From CAZIKB01 sp964539665 (GTDB lineage: Bacteria; Zhuqueibacterota; Zhuqueibacteria; Oceanimicrobiales; Oceanimicrobiaceae): a stretch of 64,000 nt of DNA. The stretch spans positions 62,001 through 126,000 of the forward strand of contig CAZIKB010000001.1 of the NCBI GenBank assembly GCA_964539665.1. The letters run 5' to 3'. The position numbers and the translations under genes were made by a program. A model generated the notes under the pieces. It saw only the letters and a list, made by a program, of their open reading frames with translations. It made no database searches and was not told the origin of the DNA. Shown here one piece after another: positions 34,101-43,199 of the stretch (the stretch's first letter is position 1; every line of letters begins with the position of its first letter).

Positions 34101-36155
34101 ACGGTGATTTCACTACTAGAGACACTCGTGCCGCCGTCCTGCACCGTGATGGTTTGTGTGCCTTCCGAATTTAGCGTAAACTGTGTTCCCGCGAAAGTGT
34201 GACTTCCAGCATCCCCACCGTTAAATAGGTAATTGGAAGGCAAAGTCGCGGAGCCGTCGGTAGAGCTCCAGCTCACGGTACCGGTGTAATTTGTTTTGAC
34301 ATTATTGTACTGGTCGTAAGCGGTTACCGTGACGTTATTGGCACCAAAGTCGTTACCCGCTGTGACCGCGGTAGGATATCCGGACATGGTGAAAGAATTC
34401 AACGCAGCAGGATTCACGGTAATATTATCGCTGTTTTCAGACATCCCCGCACTGACATCCGTCACAGTGATGATTTGCGTTCCAGCGGTTTGTAACGTAA
34501 ATGAGCTCCCTGTAAACGCATGCGCGCCGTTATCCCCACCAACAAATGTATAATTCGATGGCAACGTCGCACTGCCATCGCTGCTCGTCCAGCTCACTGT
34601 GCCGGTGTAATTGGTTTTGGTATTTTCAAATATATCCTGTGCGGTAACAGTAACATCATTCACCGGTGATGTAAACGATTCACCCGCCGTCACACTGCTC
34701 GGATAACCTGTCATCGCAAATGAACCCAAAAGAACGCCTGGATTGACCGTGATGCTGCCCGTCGTTCGTGTTACTCCTGATACGCCCTGCAATACGGTCG
34801 CCACAGACCTCANNNNNNNNNNNNNNNNNNNNNNNNNNNNNNNNNNNNNNNNNNNNNNNNNNNNNNNNNNNNNNNNNNNNNNNNNNNNNNNNNNNNNNNN
34901 NNNNNNNNNNNNAATCTGCTGCTCCATCTGTACTCGTAAAATATACCTGGCCTGTATAGTTCGTCTTTAAATTCCCAAATGTATCATAAACATTCACCGT
35001 CACATTACTACCACCAAAACTACTCCCAGCCGTCACACTGCTCGGATAACCAGAAATCGTATAAGAACCCAAAGAACCAGGATTGACCGTGATGCTCCCC
35101 GTCGTTCGTGTTACTCCTGATACGCCCTGCAATACGGTCGCCACAGACCTCACCAACGTCTGATTCGCACTACCACTGCCATTCGATACCGTGATGTTGC
35201 TTAAGGTCGGAACCGTACCATTAGGCGAATTGCCGCCGCCACTCGATACACTTACAACCACTGTCCCAGATGCCGAATTTCCCTCACTATCTACCGCATT
35301 CGTTACACTCAATGAAAATGGGACACCCGCTGTCTGCGTGGTACCAGCACTCAATGTGAAATTTGCTATCGCACCAGAACTTACATTAATAGCGCTGCCC
35401 TCCTGCGATATACTACCATCGGTTATCGTAATCGTCCGAGCACCTGAAGTATTCAAGGTAAAACCCGTCCCCGCAAACGTCTTGTTGCCATTGTCGCCGG
35501 CTAAAAATGTATATTTACTACTCGAAATATAAGGTAAATCTGCTGCTCCATCTGTACTCGTAAAATATACCTGGCCTGTATAGTTCGTCTTCGTATTGCC
35601 AAATAAATCCTTCGCTGTGACCGTCACATCATTGCCACCAAAACTACTCCCCGCTGTCACACTGCTCGGATAACCAGAAATCGTATATGATCCTAAAGCT
35701 GCCGGAGTAACATCTACACTACTATCTGTTCCTGTATCAAGGGTTCCGCCACCAGAATTTTGTGTTTCCACAGAAACTGAAAACGTACCTGTGCTTTGTG
35801 AATTCTCGACCACCGCGACTTCTAAACTCACTGGCGTATTCGTCCCAACAGCCGTACCCGTTCCATCCCGTACAATAGTTATGACTCCACTACCATTGCC
35901 AGACGCTGATGAACCGCCATCGTAACTTTCGCTGCCCGGCAAAGTAGCACCCGTCACATCGAAATCACCAGGAAACGTAACAACAATTTTACCGTCAGCA
36001 GGCAAAGTATTCGTGACTGAAGTCGTAAAGGCAATCGTATATAACGTTCCCTTTCCCGCTTCCGAATTATCTGGAGTGACACTTACACTTCCTAATTGGG
36101 CATGTGCAATGTTGAAGGAAAGGAGTAAAATTGCAATAATAAATAATTTACGCAT
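28142..36155 (-). CDS. Giant secreted repeat protein with T9SS-type C-terminal sorting domain (interrupted by scaffold gap)
   Basis: One gene broken by the 100-N gap at 34813-34912. The N-terminal part (36155 down to 34913) has a signal peptide (M-R-K-L-F-I-I-A-I-L-L-L ... A-H-A-Q) and filamin/Ig-like repeats with G-Y-P-S-S-V-T-A-G and T-N-Y-T-G-Q-V. The part below 34812 continues the same repeats, then about ten divergent Ig/CARDB-like domains, and ends in a FlgD-like/T9SS type A sorting domain (N-Y-P-N-P-F ... V-S-I-Q-I-Y ... G-V-Y-V-A-V ... K-I-A-V). The two halves are in different frames across 100 N, but replacing the N by the 384 nt present in the intact repeat copy restores the frame, giving about 2,765 aa. 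Probably a surface or matrix adhesin; there is no enzymatic domain. Confidence 0.85.
34680..35704 (-). repeat. Near-identical tandem repeat units in the giant protein gene
   Basis: 34741-34812 matches 35081-35152 with a single visible difference (CTGCCC versus CTCCCC), and 34913-35080 is nearly the same as 35537-35704. If the missing sequence equals 35153-35536, the period is 624 nt (208 codons). Such near-identity explains why the assembly failed here and suggests recent duplication or gene conversion. Confidence 0.85.
34813..34912. other. Scaffold gap (100 N)
   Basis: A run of exactly 100 N inside the repeat array of the giant secreted protein. The round number suggests a placeholder of unknown length. 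Comparison with the second repeat copy predicts a real gap of 384 nt or 384 plus a multiple of the repeat period. Confidence 0.97.
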
Positions 36156-36178
36156 ATATTATAATAAAATTTTAGTAC

Positions 36179-36658
36179 TCAGTTTTCCTCATTCCTTTTT
36201 TCAGCAAAAACGACTTTTTGTTGGTGGATCGCATGCTTGTCAGGTCTAGTTGCATTTTTCACTGTCATTCTTAATGGAAAATCTACTTGGAGTTTTTGGG
36301 GGTTTTTAACCACCCCGAACTGGACATCGACTTTCTCTAGCGGCAAAACTAATCGACCGGTGCCCTTTCTCTGTAAAACAACCGTATTGCCATTCACTGC
36401 AACCGTGAAACCGCCATTAATCGTCGTCGAGTTAGCTAGCCTCGTTTTAGAAAGATCAAAATCTTCAGTAAGAGTAATCTCTATTATTCCATCTGGAAAA
36501 AGGGTGTCAACTGTCACAAAACTCAGCGTGTAAACTGACGGCTCACCCTGAATAGGATTCGCCGGCTTTATCATCAAAGAATCCTGCGGTGTTGCAGCGG
36601 TGACAGAGAAAACCATTAAAAACAAAATAACGAACATTGAACACTTATTGTGATTCAT
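36179..36658 (-). CDS. Small secreted protein homologous to the N-terminal domain of the giant protein
   Basis: A 159-residue protein from the ATG at 36658 (M-N-H-N-K-C-S then a hydrophobic core ending A-A-T, a signal peptide); an ATG at 36703 would put 15 unlikely residues before the signal. The mature part carries Y-T-L-S-F, F-P-D-G-I-I-E-I-T-L, D-F-D-L-S and K-G-T-G-R, lining up with Y-T-I-A-F, L-P-A-D-G-K-I-V-V-T-F, D-F-D-V and D-G-T-G-T of the N-terminal domain of the next gene. It has no C-terminal sorting domain. It is 23 nt upstream of the giant gene, same strand, so probably co-expressed; a chaperone, anchor or subunit of the giant protein is possible. Confidence 0.75.
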   Translation of the reverse strand: MNHNKCSMFVILFLMVFSVTAATPQDSLMIKPANPIQGEPSVYTLSFVTVDTLFPDGIIEITLTEDFDLSKTRLANSTTINGGFTVAVNGNTVVLQRKGTGRLVLPLEKVDVQFGVVKNPQKLQVDFPLRMTVKNATRPDKHAIHQQKVVFAEKRNEEN

Positions 36659-36792
36659 AATTACTGTATCAAATTTATTGATTTGTTTCAAAACGGTACA
36701 CAAACAGACATTTTTATCAAAATTAGAAAATATTTTTTATTCTATTGCAAACTTTATACCACTTTGTCTTTATTTGACTTAAGAAAGAATTT

Positions 36793-37917
36793 TTATTTAA
36801 GGATTGCGCGTAAAAGAATTAAAAATCCTTTGCCATCATTTTCAGCTAATTTCAAATTCTTGTCTGCTTTCTTGAAACTTGAATTAATTTTCAAAGCCTT
36901 TCTAAATGCTTCCAATGACTTTAAAAATAAATTTCTACACTGAATCAAATAAGCGATACCAAGGTTGTTTCGAGCATCCGCGTAATCAGGATGGTCTTCA
37001 ATTATTTCAACTAATTTCTGTACATAATCAGCAATAAAAATATCGTCTTTGCCTTTGCCGCCATACATGAATTTTAAATAAAATTCGTTCTCAACATTTA
37101 TTACATGTTTTATAACATCTTTTGGTTTCGTAAGCAAAAATTCGTCAACAGCTTCTTTATAATTTTTTTGAGTTACTAAATGCATAACCTTTTGAAAATT
37201 AGGGAATTGGCGATCTACCATACGTTCCGATGCAACACTGAAATGCTCCAGGGCCTTTTTTTGAAAGTTAATATCCAATTGGTCCAGGCCGTCATTTGCA
37301 TTTATAGATTGAGCAAGCTGGGCCACGCCAAGATAGAAAAACGCACCAATAAAATTTGGATTTAGATTTATAGCCTCTTGAAGATGTTTTGTAGCCTCCT
37401 CAAATTTCTCCTGATATAGACAGGCAATACCCAGATAATTTTGAATATCTGCATAATTCGGGGCTTGCTCAGCTCCTTTTTTCAGGACGTCTATTGCTTC
37501 ATCATTAGAATCTGCGATTATTAAAGCTTTACCTAAATTCGCATAAACTTCTAAAAAATTTGGATCGATTTCTATTGCCAGCTTAAATTGCTCAACCGCT
37601 TCTTCGATTAAATTCTTTTTTAAAAACAAAAGTCCTAATTTATTTGAAGAAGTCGGATGCCTGACAGTTTTGACTTTTTCATAAATGTAATACAGAACTT
37701 CCATTTCTGTAATTAGCTCCTGATGAGCTGAATTCATTTTCTCTTTGATGTCTTCAGTGGAATATTCTTCGAAAGATTGAACTTCCTTCGAATCAATCAC
37801 CTGACCTTCATTAAACACACTTGAGACAATTGTTTTCTTTGTTTCAGAATAGTTCGTCTGGACATGAAACTTCCGATCTCCAACTAAAACGTCATTGTTT
37901 AATCCTAAATTTTCCAT
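36793..37917 (-). CDS. Tetratricopeptide repeat protein
   Basis: A 374-residue protein without a signal peptide or membrane helix. The first 90 residues are charged and unrecognised; from about residue 95 there are at least five TPR-like repeats (A-V-E-Q-F-K-L-A-I-E-I-D-P-N-F, A-I-D-V-L-K-K-G-A-E-Q-A-P, A-T-K-H-L-Q-E-A-I-N-L-N-P-N-F, A-L-E-H-F-S-V-A-S, and S-L-E-A-F-R-K-A-L-K-I-N near the end). TPR arrays bind partner peptides; no partner is indicated. The gene stands alone, with AT-rich spacers on both sides (about 315 nt upstream). Role unknown. Confidence 0.85.
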   Translation of the reverse strand: MENLGLNNDVLVGDRKFHVQTNYSETKKTIVSSVFNEGQVIDSKEVQSFEEYSTEDIKEKMNSAHQELITEMEVLYYIYEKVKTVRHPTSSNKLGLLFLKKNLIEEAVEQFKLAIEIDPNFLEVYANLGKALIIADSNDEAIDVLKKGAEQAPNYADIQNYLGIACLYQEKFEEATKHLQEAINLNPNFIGAFFYLGVAQLAQSINANDGLDQLDINFQKKALEHFSVASERMVDRQFPNFQKVMHLVTQKNYKEAVDEFLLTKPKDVIKHVINVENEFYLKFMYGGKGKDDIFIADYVQKLVEIIEDHPDYADARNNLGIAYLIQCRNLFLKSLEAFRKALKINSSFKKADKNLKLAENDGKGFLILLRAILK

Positions 37918-38232
37918 AATTATACACTCTTTAGATGATAATTCAAGTTAAATAATGATATTGTTAATTATTTTATAAAAATTAAAAGTTTAGTAATAGT
38001 TTATTTTTTAATATGTAGTTCATCATATTGAAAACTTATCGTTTACTTTTATAATAATCTTGATGGGTAGAACGGTTTTATTTTATGATTTGCTTTAAAA
38101 AGCAGATTCGGAAGTAAAACCTCGGTAAATACCTGGCTGGAATTGTCTAAAATCCTGTCCGTGGATCGCATAATTTTTTCTTATTTAGTATCGGTAAACT
38201 ATTATTCTTTCTTTAATTTCGTAAGCAAACCA
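37918..38232. other. Intergenic region between TPR gene and pckA
   Basis: About 315 nt, AT-rich, downstream of pckA and upstream of the TPR gene (both minus strand). It contains a short GC-richer patch around 38105-38165 (GGAAGTAAAACCTCGG and CTGGCTGG) but no clear hairpin with a T-run and no gene. It must hold the TPR gene promoter; none can be named. Confidence 0.4.
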
Positions 38233-39888
38233 TTATTCATTTAAATATCTTTTGGGCCCCGCATCGATAACCTCCTGAGAACAGCCTTTTTTAAAGAGTT
38301 TAAAGTTCTCAATGAAACGGGATCCTAATGCATCATATTTTTTCCAGTACTCTTCCTTATTACCCCATGAACTGGACGGTTCAAGAACATCCTCCGGAAC
38401 ATCGGGACAAGAAAGAGGCACTTCAAAACCAAACAATTTATCTTTGCGATATTTTATTGCGTCGAGTTTACCATCTAAAGCTGCACTGAGAAGGTTTCGT
38501 GTGTGTCGGATGCTGATACGCTTTCCTACCCCAAAACGTCCGCCAACCCAGCCAGTATTTACTAACCAGCACTGGGCGTTGTGTTTGAGCATTCTTTGTT
38601 TAAGCATCTCAGCATATTCATAGGGATGTTTTACCATAAATGGCGCACCGAAACAGGCACTAAAGGTAATCTGCGGTTCGATACCCAAACCTATTTCAGT
38701 TCCGGCTATCTTGGATGTATAGCCGCTAATAAAATGATACTGTGCCTCTGCCGGAGTGAGTCGGGCAATTGGCGGCAATACACCGGAGGCGTCACACGTC
38801 AGAAAAATAATATTCTTCGGATGGGTGTGTACATAGCCTTCGGGTACGATATTTGGAATTAAATCTATTGGATAAGAAGCTCGGGTGTTTTCCGTGATAA
38901 TATCATCATCGAGATCGATTCTTCTGCTTATCGGATCGAAAACCACGTTTTCCAGAATAGTCCCAAAACTTCTCGTGGTTTCGTATATTTGTGGTTCCTG
39001 TTCGGCAGATAGACGGATTACTTTTGCATAACAGCCGCCTTCAAAATTGAAGACGCCGTTTGAACTCCAACCATGCTCATCATCACCAATTAATCTTCTT
39101 TTGGGATCTGCAGATAGCGTGGTTTTACCTGTTCCGCTGAGCCCGAAGAACAACGCAGCGTCACCGTTGTCTCCGACATTCGCGGAACAATGCATGGGAA
39201 GCACATCATCAAATGTCAGAAGGAAATTCAAAACAGTAAAAATCGATTTCTTAATTTCACCCCCGTAGAGTGAGTTGGCAATTATGGCCGTTCGCTCGGC
39301 AAAGTTTATTATTATGCCGGTTTCGGAGCGCGTGCCGTCGATTTTGGGATCCAATTTAAAACCGCTTAAGCCAATTACAGTGAATTCTGGTATAAACCTT
39401 TTAAGGGTATCCGGATTATCAGTAGTAATAAACATGTTCCGTGCAAATAAACTATGCCAGGCTTTTTCTGTAATAATACGTACAGGTAAACGATATTCCG
39501 GGTCGGCACAGGCAAAGCAGTCCTGTACGAATAATTCTTCGTCCTGGCAAAAAGCCTGAACTCTCGCCAAAAGTGCATTAAATTTCTCAACGCTATAAGG
39601 TCGGTTGTATTCTCCCCACCAAATTTTACTATCTGTGGATTCTTCTTTTACGACAAATTTATCAGCAGCGGCCCGCGCCGTGTGTTTGCCGGTATTAACC
39701 AGAATTGGTCCTTGATTTGCAATCTTTCCTTCGTTACGAAAAACAATCTCTTCATAAAGCGCTGAATCCGGTAAATTCCAAAAGACTCTTTCTAAATGCA
39801 CTAAACCGTGATTTTTCAGTCTATAATCTGAAGCAAGCTCGAGGGCTTCTTTAGTTGCAGGTGTGTCGAATTCCAAAAATTTGCTCAT
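38233..39888 (-). CDS. pckA: Phosphoenolpyruvate carboxykinase (ATP)
   Basis: A 551-residue ATP-dependent PEPCK, converting oxaloacetate and ATP to PEP, CO2 and ADP at the entry to gluconeogenesis, or running in reverse for anaplerotic CO2 fixation. The kinase-1a P-loop is F-G-L-S-G-T-G-K-T-T-L-S-A-D-P, preceded by metal-binding M-H-C-S-A-N and followed by I-G-D-D-E-H-G-W; the substrate-binding N-R-P, I-I-A-N-S-L-Y-G-G-E-I-K-K-S and adenine-site R-I-S-I-R-H-T-R are present. Length is typical. It overlaps the upstream aminotransferase gene by 4 nt, so the two are coupled. Together with pta and the aminotransferase they form a C4/C2 metabolism cluster. Confidence 0.97.
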   Translation of the reverse strand: MSKFLEFDTPATKEALELASDYRLKNHGLVHLERVFWNLPDSALYEEIVFRNEGKIANQGPILVNTGKHTARAAADKFVVKEESTDSKIWWGEYNRPYSVEKFNALLARVQAFCQDEELFVQDCFACADPEYRLPVRIITEKAWHSLFARNMFITTDNPDTLKRFIPEFTVIGLSGFKLDPKIDGTRSETGIIINFAERTAIIANSLYGGEIKKSIFTVLNFLLTFDDVLPMHCSANVGDNGDAALFFGLSGTGKTTLSADPKRRLIGDDEHGWSSNGVFNFEGGCYAKVIRLSAEQEPQIYETTRSFGTILENVVFDPISRRIDLDDDIITENTRASYPIDLIPNIVPEGYVHTHPKNIIFLTCDASGVLPPIARLTPAEAQYHFISGYTSKIAGTEIGLGIEPQITFSACFGAPFMVKHPYEYAEMLKQRMLKHNAQCWLVNTGWVGGRFGVGKRISIRHTRNLLSAALDGKLDAIKYRKDKLFGFEVPLSCPDVPEDVLEPSSSWGNKEEYWKKYDALGSRFIENFKLFKKGCSQEVIDAGPKRYLNE

Positions 39889-41102
39889 GACCAGTCCCTC
39901 ACTAATTTACGATCTCCAATATACAGTTCATTTGGCGAATTCAAATCTAATGCCCATTTCATTCGTTCGATTCCCTCGGTAATATCTTTTATAGAACCGC
40001 AAAAACTCAAGCGTAGATAGCCTTCCAATCCAAATTCAACTCCTGGCACGGTTAGAACCTGCACTTTATCAATTAGAAAGTTAGAAAGTTTGGTTGAATC
40101 CTTATCGTAGTTGCTGAAGTCTGCGAAGCAGTAAAAAGTACCATCCGGTTTTGTTACTCTTACACCATCGAAGGAATTCAAATGATCAATCATTACGTTT
40201 CGGTTGTTCTCCAGTGTAATTCTGAGATTCTCAACAGATGATTGAATCCCGTTCAGCGCTCCGACTGCAGCTTTTTGTAGCAAAACAGAAGGACCGGAGG
40301 TTTGGTGTCCCTGAATATTAGTCATGACTTCAATAAGCCTTTTGTTGGCCACTGCCCAACCTATTCTGAAACCGGTCATTGCATATTGCTTGGAAACTCC
40401 ATTAATAACAATAAGTTTAGAATTTTCAGATAAATCCTTAGCATAATCATAACAGTTGATTGGTCTTCTTTTATCAAATATTAGACGGTGATATATGTCG
40501 TCCATAATTAAGTACAAATCACGTTTTTCACAAAAGTCCACCACATCAGCGATGAATTCTTCAGAATACATCGCACCGGTTGGGTTGTTCGGGCTGTTTA
40601 TGATTATGGCTTTGGTGTATGAACCCACTCTTAGTTCAGTATCCTGAATTCGTGGGTAGAAAGTTCCGTCTTCAGGAAGCACCGGCACTCCAATAGCGCC
40701 ACACAATTTCGCCATATCGGGGTAACTGACCCAGTATGGCGCCGGGAAAATGATTTCTTCCTGGGGATTCAGAATGGTATGAAGCGCAACCATTACGGCT
40801 TGCTTTGCTCCTCCAGAAGCCATCACATTTTCGGGAGCAACCAAGCGATTGTAATTTTCTTCTGTATATCGAATTATAGCTTTCTTTAGCGCCGGAATTC
40901 CATCGGCAGGCGCATATCTTATTTCACCAGTATTCAAATGCGCCGCGGTTGCAATTATTGCATCCATCGGAGACTTGCTTTTGGGTTCACCGCCACCAAG
41001 ATGAATAACTGGATCCCCCTTCTCACGAAGGATCGCTGCCTTTTCATTAAGCGCCAGAGTCGGGGAAGCACCGATTGTCTTCGCAATTTCACTTATACTC
41101 AT
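39885..41102 (-). CDS. Class I/II pyridoxal-phosphate aminotransferase (aspartate aminotransferase type)
   Basis: A 405-residue fold-type I PLP enzyme. Landmarks: G-G-G-E-P near the N-terminus, A-S-G-G-A-K-Q-A (cofactor phosphate), P-A-P-Y-W-V-S-Y-P, N-S-P-N-N-P-T-G (carboxylate and ring contact), D-D-I-Y-H-R-L, the Schiff-base lysine in N-G-V-S-K-Q-Y-A-M-T-G-F-R-I-G-W, and F-G-L-E-G-Y-L-R-L-S-F-C near the C-terminus with the substrate-binding arginine. This is the subgroup Ib pattern of aspartate or aspartate/prephenate aminotransferases. Coupling with pckA fits oxaloacetate-aspartate exchange. The exact amino-acid range cannot be fixed from sequence alone. Confidence 0.93.
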   Translation of the reverse strand: MSISEIAKTIGASPTLALNEKAAILREKGDPVIHLGGGEPKSKSPMDAIIATAAHLNTGEIRYAPADGIPALKKAIIRYTEENYNRLVAPENVMASGGAKQAVMVALHTILNPQEEIIFPAPYWVSYPDMAKLCGAIGVPVLPEDGTFYPRIQDTELRVGSYTKAIIINSPNNPTGAMYSEEFIADVVDFCEKRDLYLIMDDIYHRLIFDKRRPINCYDYAKDLSENSKLIVINGVSKQYAMTGFRIGWAVANKRLIEVMTNIQGHQTSGPSVLLQKAAVGALNGIQSSVENLRITLENNRNVMIDHLNSFDGVRVTKPDGTFYCFADFSNYDKDSTKLSNFLIDKVQVLTVPGVEFGLEGYLRLSFCGSIKDITEGIERMKWALDLNSPNELYIGDRKLVRDWS

Positions 41103-41168
41103 TTTAAGTCCTTCTCATAAAGTAAAACTTTTACTAGTCGATTTATAAATATTTTAGTAAATATTTGC

Positions 41169-42143
41169 CTAATTCAATAGCGAACATATACAAGCAACAT
41201 CAACAATATCATTCCAATTGCAGCCACGAGACAGGTCATTGGCTGGCTTTGCCAAACCCTGGATAATCGGGCCAATAGCATTAGCGCCAGCCAAACGCTC
41301 GGTTATTTTGTAAGAAATATTACCGGCATTAAGATCCGGAAATATTAAAACATTTGCCTTGCCGGCAACCTGGCTATCCGGAGCCTTTGATTTTGCCACA
41401 GATTCGACTAAAGCCGTGTCAACCTGCATTTCCCCATCAATGAGCAATTCTGGATTTTTACTCCTGGCAATTTCCAACGCCTTTTGAACTTTCTCAACCA
41501 TGTCATGTTGTGCGCTGCCTTTAGTTGAGAAAGAAAGCAGGGCAACAATTGGAACCTCTCCAGTTATTCTATGGTGTGTATTTGCTGATGTAATCGCTAT
41601 ATCAGCCAACTGTTCAGCGTCTGGCTGAGGAACCACTGCACAATCCGCGTATGTCAAAACCCGGCTATCCCGTAATATCATTTCGAACGTACTTGATACT
41701 AATGAAACTCCCGGTGCCACACCTATAATTTGAATTGCTGATCGTAATACGTCGCCCGTTGTAGAAATACTCCCGGCAACAGTTCCATCACATGCGCCTG
41801 TTCGTACCAGCATTGCTCCAAAATATAAAGGATGCTTTACGGCTTCTCGACTGATTTCAGGAGTTATGCCCTTGTGTTTACGCAGCTCAAAAAATATATT
41901 CTCAAATTCTGAGATCATCGGTGAATGCTCTGGTTCAATTATTTCCACATTATTTAAATCAATTCGGTTTTGAGCTGCTACATTTTTTATCTCATTTTCA
42001 TGCCCTAAAAGTGTACACTGTAACATATTATTATTATATAAATATTCAACTGCTTTTTGCACACGCGGGTCATTTCCTTCAGGAAAAACAATGCTTTTGT
42101 TTTTTTGCTGGGCTCTTTTTCTAATTAAATCAATAAATTTCAT
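41169..42143 (-). CDS. pta: Phosphate acetyltransferase
   Basis: A 324-residue enzyme interconverting acetyl-CoA and acetyl phosphate, of the short single-domain class (no N-terminal DRTGG/BioD part). Motifs: F-P-E-G-N-D-P-R-V near the start, H-P-L-Y-F-G-A-M-L-V-R-T-G-A-C-D-G-T-V-A-G, Y-A-D-C-A-V-V-P-Q-P, L-S-F-S-T-K-G-S-A, D-G-E-M-Q-V-D-T-A and G-P-I-I-Q-G-L-A-K-P-A-N-D-L-S-R-G near the end. No ackA is in the window. It overlaps coaD by 4 nt (coaD stop, pta start), an apparent operon linking CoA synthesis and acetyl-CoA use. A related phosphate butyryltransferase role is less likely given the motifs. Confidence 0.94.
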   Translation of the reverse strand: MKFIDLIRKRAQQKNKSIVFPEGNDPRVQKAVEYLYNNNMLQCTLLGHENEIKNVAAQNRIDLNNVEIIEPEHSPMISEFENIFFELRKHKGITPEISREAVKHPLYFGAMLVRTGACDGTVAGSISTTGDVLRSAIQIIGVAPGVSLVSSTFEMILRDSRVLTYADCAVVPQPDAEQLADIAITSANTHHRITGEVPIVALLSFSTKGSAQHDMVEKVQKALEIARSKNPELLIDGEMQVDTALVESVAKSKAPDSQVAGKANVLIFPDLNAGNISYKITERLAGANAIGPIIQGLAKPANDLSRGCNWNDIVDVACICSLLN

Positions 42144-42634
42144 GATTCTCTGAATTTATCAATAAGTTTTATGTGAACCAGCTCAGATACAAAAGAACTT
42201 ACGTCACCATTAAATTTAGCGACTTCCTTCACTATGGTGGAATTCAAATAAGTGTATTTTTCATTTGGCATCAGGAAAACAGTAACAATGTCTTTAGCTA
42301 ATTTTCGATTTACTAATGCCATTTGAAATTCATATTCAAAATCAGTAATAGCTCTCAGGCCCCTGACAATCACGTCGGCGTTTTTCTTTTTTGCATAATC
42401 CATTAATAGTCCATCAAAAGTTTCAACAATAATACCACTCAGAGTAACTGTTGACTCCAGAATCATGTCAATGCGTTCATTTACGGTAAATAAAGGCGTT
42501 TTGGTTGGATTTGTGGTCACAGCTACAATTACTGAATCAAATAAACTTATTGCACGCTTGATGATATCGAGATGACCATTGGTAATGGGATCAAAGGTGC
42601 CCGGGTATATCGCGAGTTTTTTTTCATTAGACAT
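42140..42634 (-). CDS. coaD: Phosphopantetheine adenylyltransferase
   Basis: A 164-residue nucleotidyltransferase that joins ATP and 4-phosphopantetheine to give dephospho-CoA, the penultimate step of CoA synthesis. Motifs: Y-P-G-T-F-D-P-I-T-N-G-H-L-D-I-I (T/HxGH site), V-R-G-L-R-A-I-T-D-F-E-Y-E, and Y-L-N-S-T-I-V-K-E-V-A near the end with the ISS-type segment. Length is typical. Its start overlaps the rsmD end by 8 nt and its stop overlaps pta by 4 nt; rsmD-coaD adjacency is common in bacteria. Confidence 0.97.
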   Translation of the reverse strand: MSNEKKLAIYPGTFDPITNGHLDIIKRAISLFDSVIVAVTTNPTKTPLFTVNERIDMILESTVTLSGIIVETFDGLLMDYAKKKNADVIVRGLRAITDFEYEFQMALVNRKLAKDIVTVFLMPNEKYTYLNSTIVKEVAKFNGDVSSFVSELVHIKLIDKFRES

Positions 42635-43178
42635 ATTGATAAAAAGATACGACCGATTCTCCTTGTTTCTTTCGTACTTTCAACTCCAGATTCTCATGAT
42701 TATTTTGCAATTCATTTTTGCCTGAGTGCTCAATTATCAACCATCCTCCATTACCAAGAATTTCAAATTGATTAATAGCTGAAATGGTATCTTGTGCTAA
42801 AGGTGAATAATATGGTGGATCAGCAAAAATTAAATCGAATTTTAGTTTTGAATTTGATAGTTTTTTAAATGCTTTTTCGGCTGAAATTCTAAATATATCA
42901 GAATTTTCTATGAAGCCGGTTAATTGTAAATTATTAAATAATATCTTCTGAGCATATTGACTATTTTCAATAAAAATAGCCCTGGCCGCGCCACGGCTCA
43001 AGGCCTCAATCCCTAAACTTCCACTACCAGCAAAGACGTCAAGTACAAAACTATTTTCAATATAACTATTTAAAACATTAAAAATTACTTCTTTAGTGCT
43101 ATCAGCAGTTGGTCTTATTAATCGATTTTTAATTGTCGTTAGTCGAACACCTCGTTTTGTTCCCGATATAATTCGCAT
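42627..43178 (-). CDS. rsmD: 16S rRNA (guanine966-N2)-methyltransferase
   Basis: A 183-residue Rossmann-fold SAM methyltransferase. It begins M-R-I-I-S-G-T-K-R-G, has the SAM-binding V-L-D-V-F-A-G-S-G-S-L-G-I-E-A-L-S-R-G-A and the catalytic F-A-D-P-P-Y (DPPY-type) motif, all standard for RsmD, which methylates G966 in the 30S subunit. The tail E-S-V-V-S-F-Y-Q is family-like. It is 21 nt downstream of the PilN-like gene and overlaps coaD. Confidence 0.95.
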   Translation of the reverse strand: MRIISGTKRGVRLTTIKNRLIRPTADSTKEVIFNVLNSYIENSFVLDVFAGSGSLGIEALSRGAARAIFIENSQYAQKILFNNLQLTGFIENSDIFRISAEKAFKKLSNSKLKFDLIFADPPYYSPLAQDTISAINQFEILGNGGWLIIEHSGKNELQNNHENLELKVRKKQGESVVSFYQYV

Positions 43179-43199
43179 TAAATGCGTAAGCAGCTCTAA

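Noticed and set aside
34680..34927. Frameshift or pseudogene status of the giant secreted protein
   Set aside because: The apparent frame change is explained by the 100-N placeholder; the predicted 384-nt true gap keeps the frame.
28142..36155. Many plus-strand open frames within the giant gene, such as around 32670-33430 and 35191-35532
   Set aside because: They are antisense shadows of the Thr/Val/Gly-rich repeat coding sequence, with no domains or start signals.
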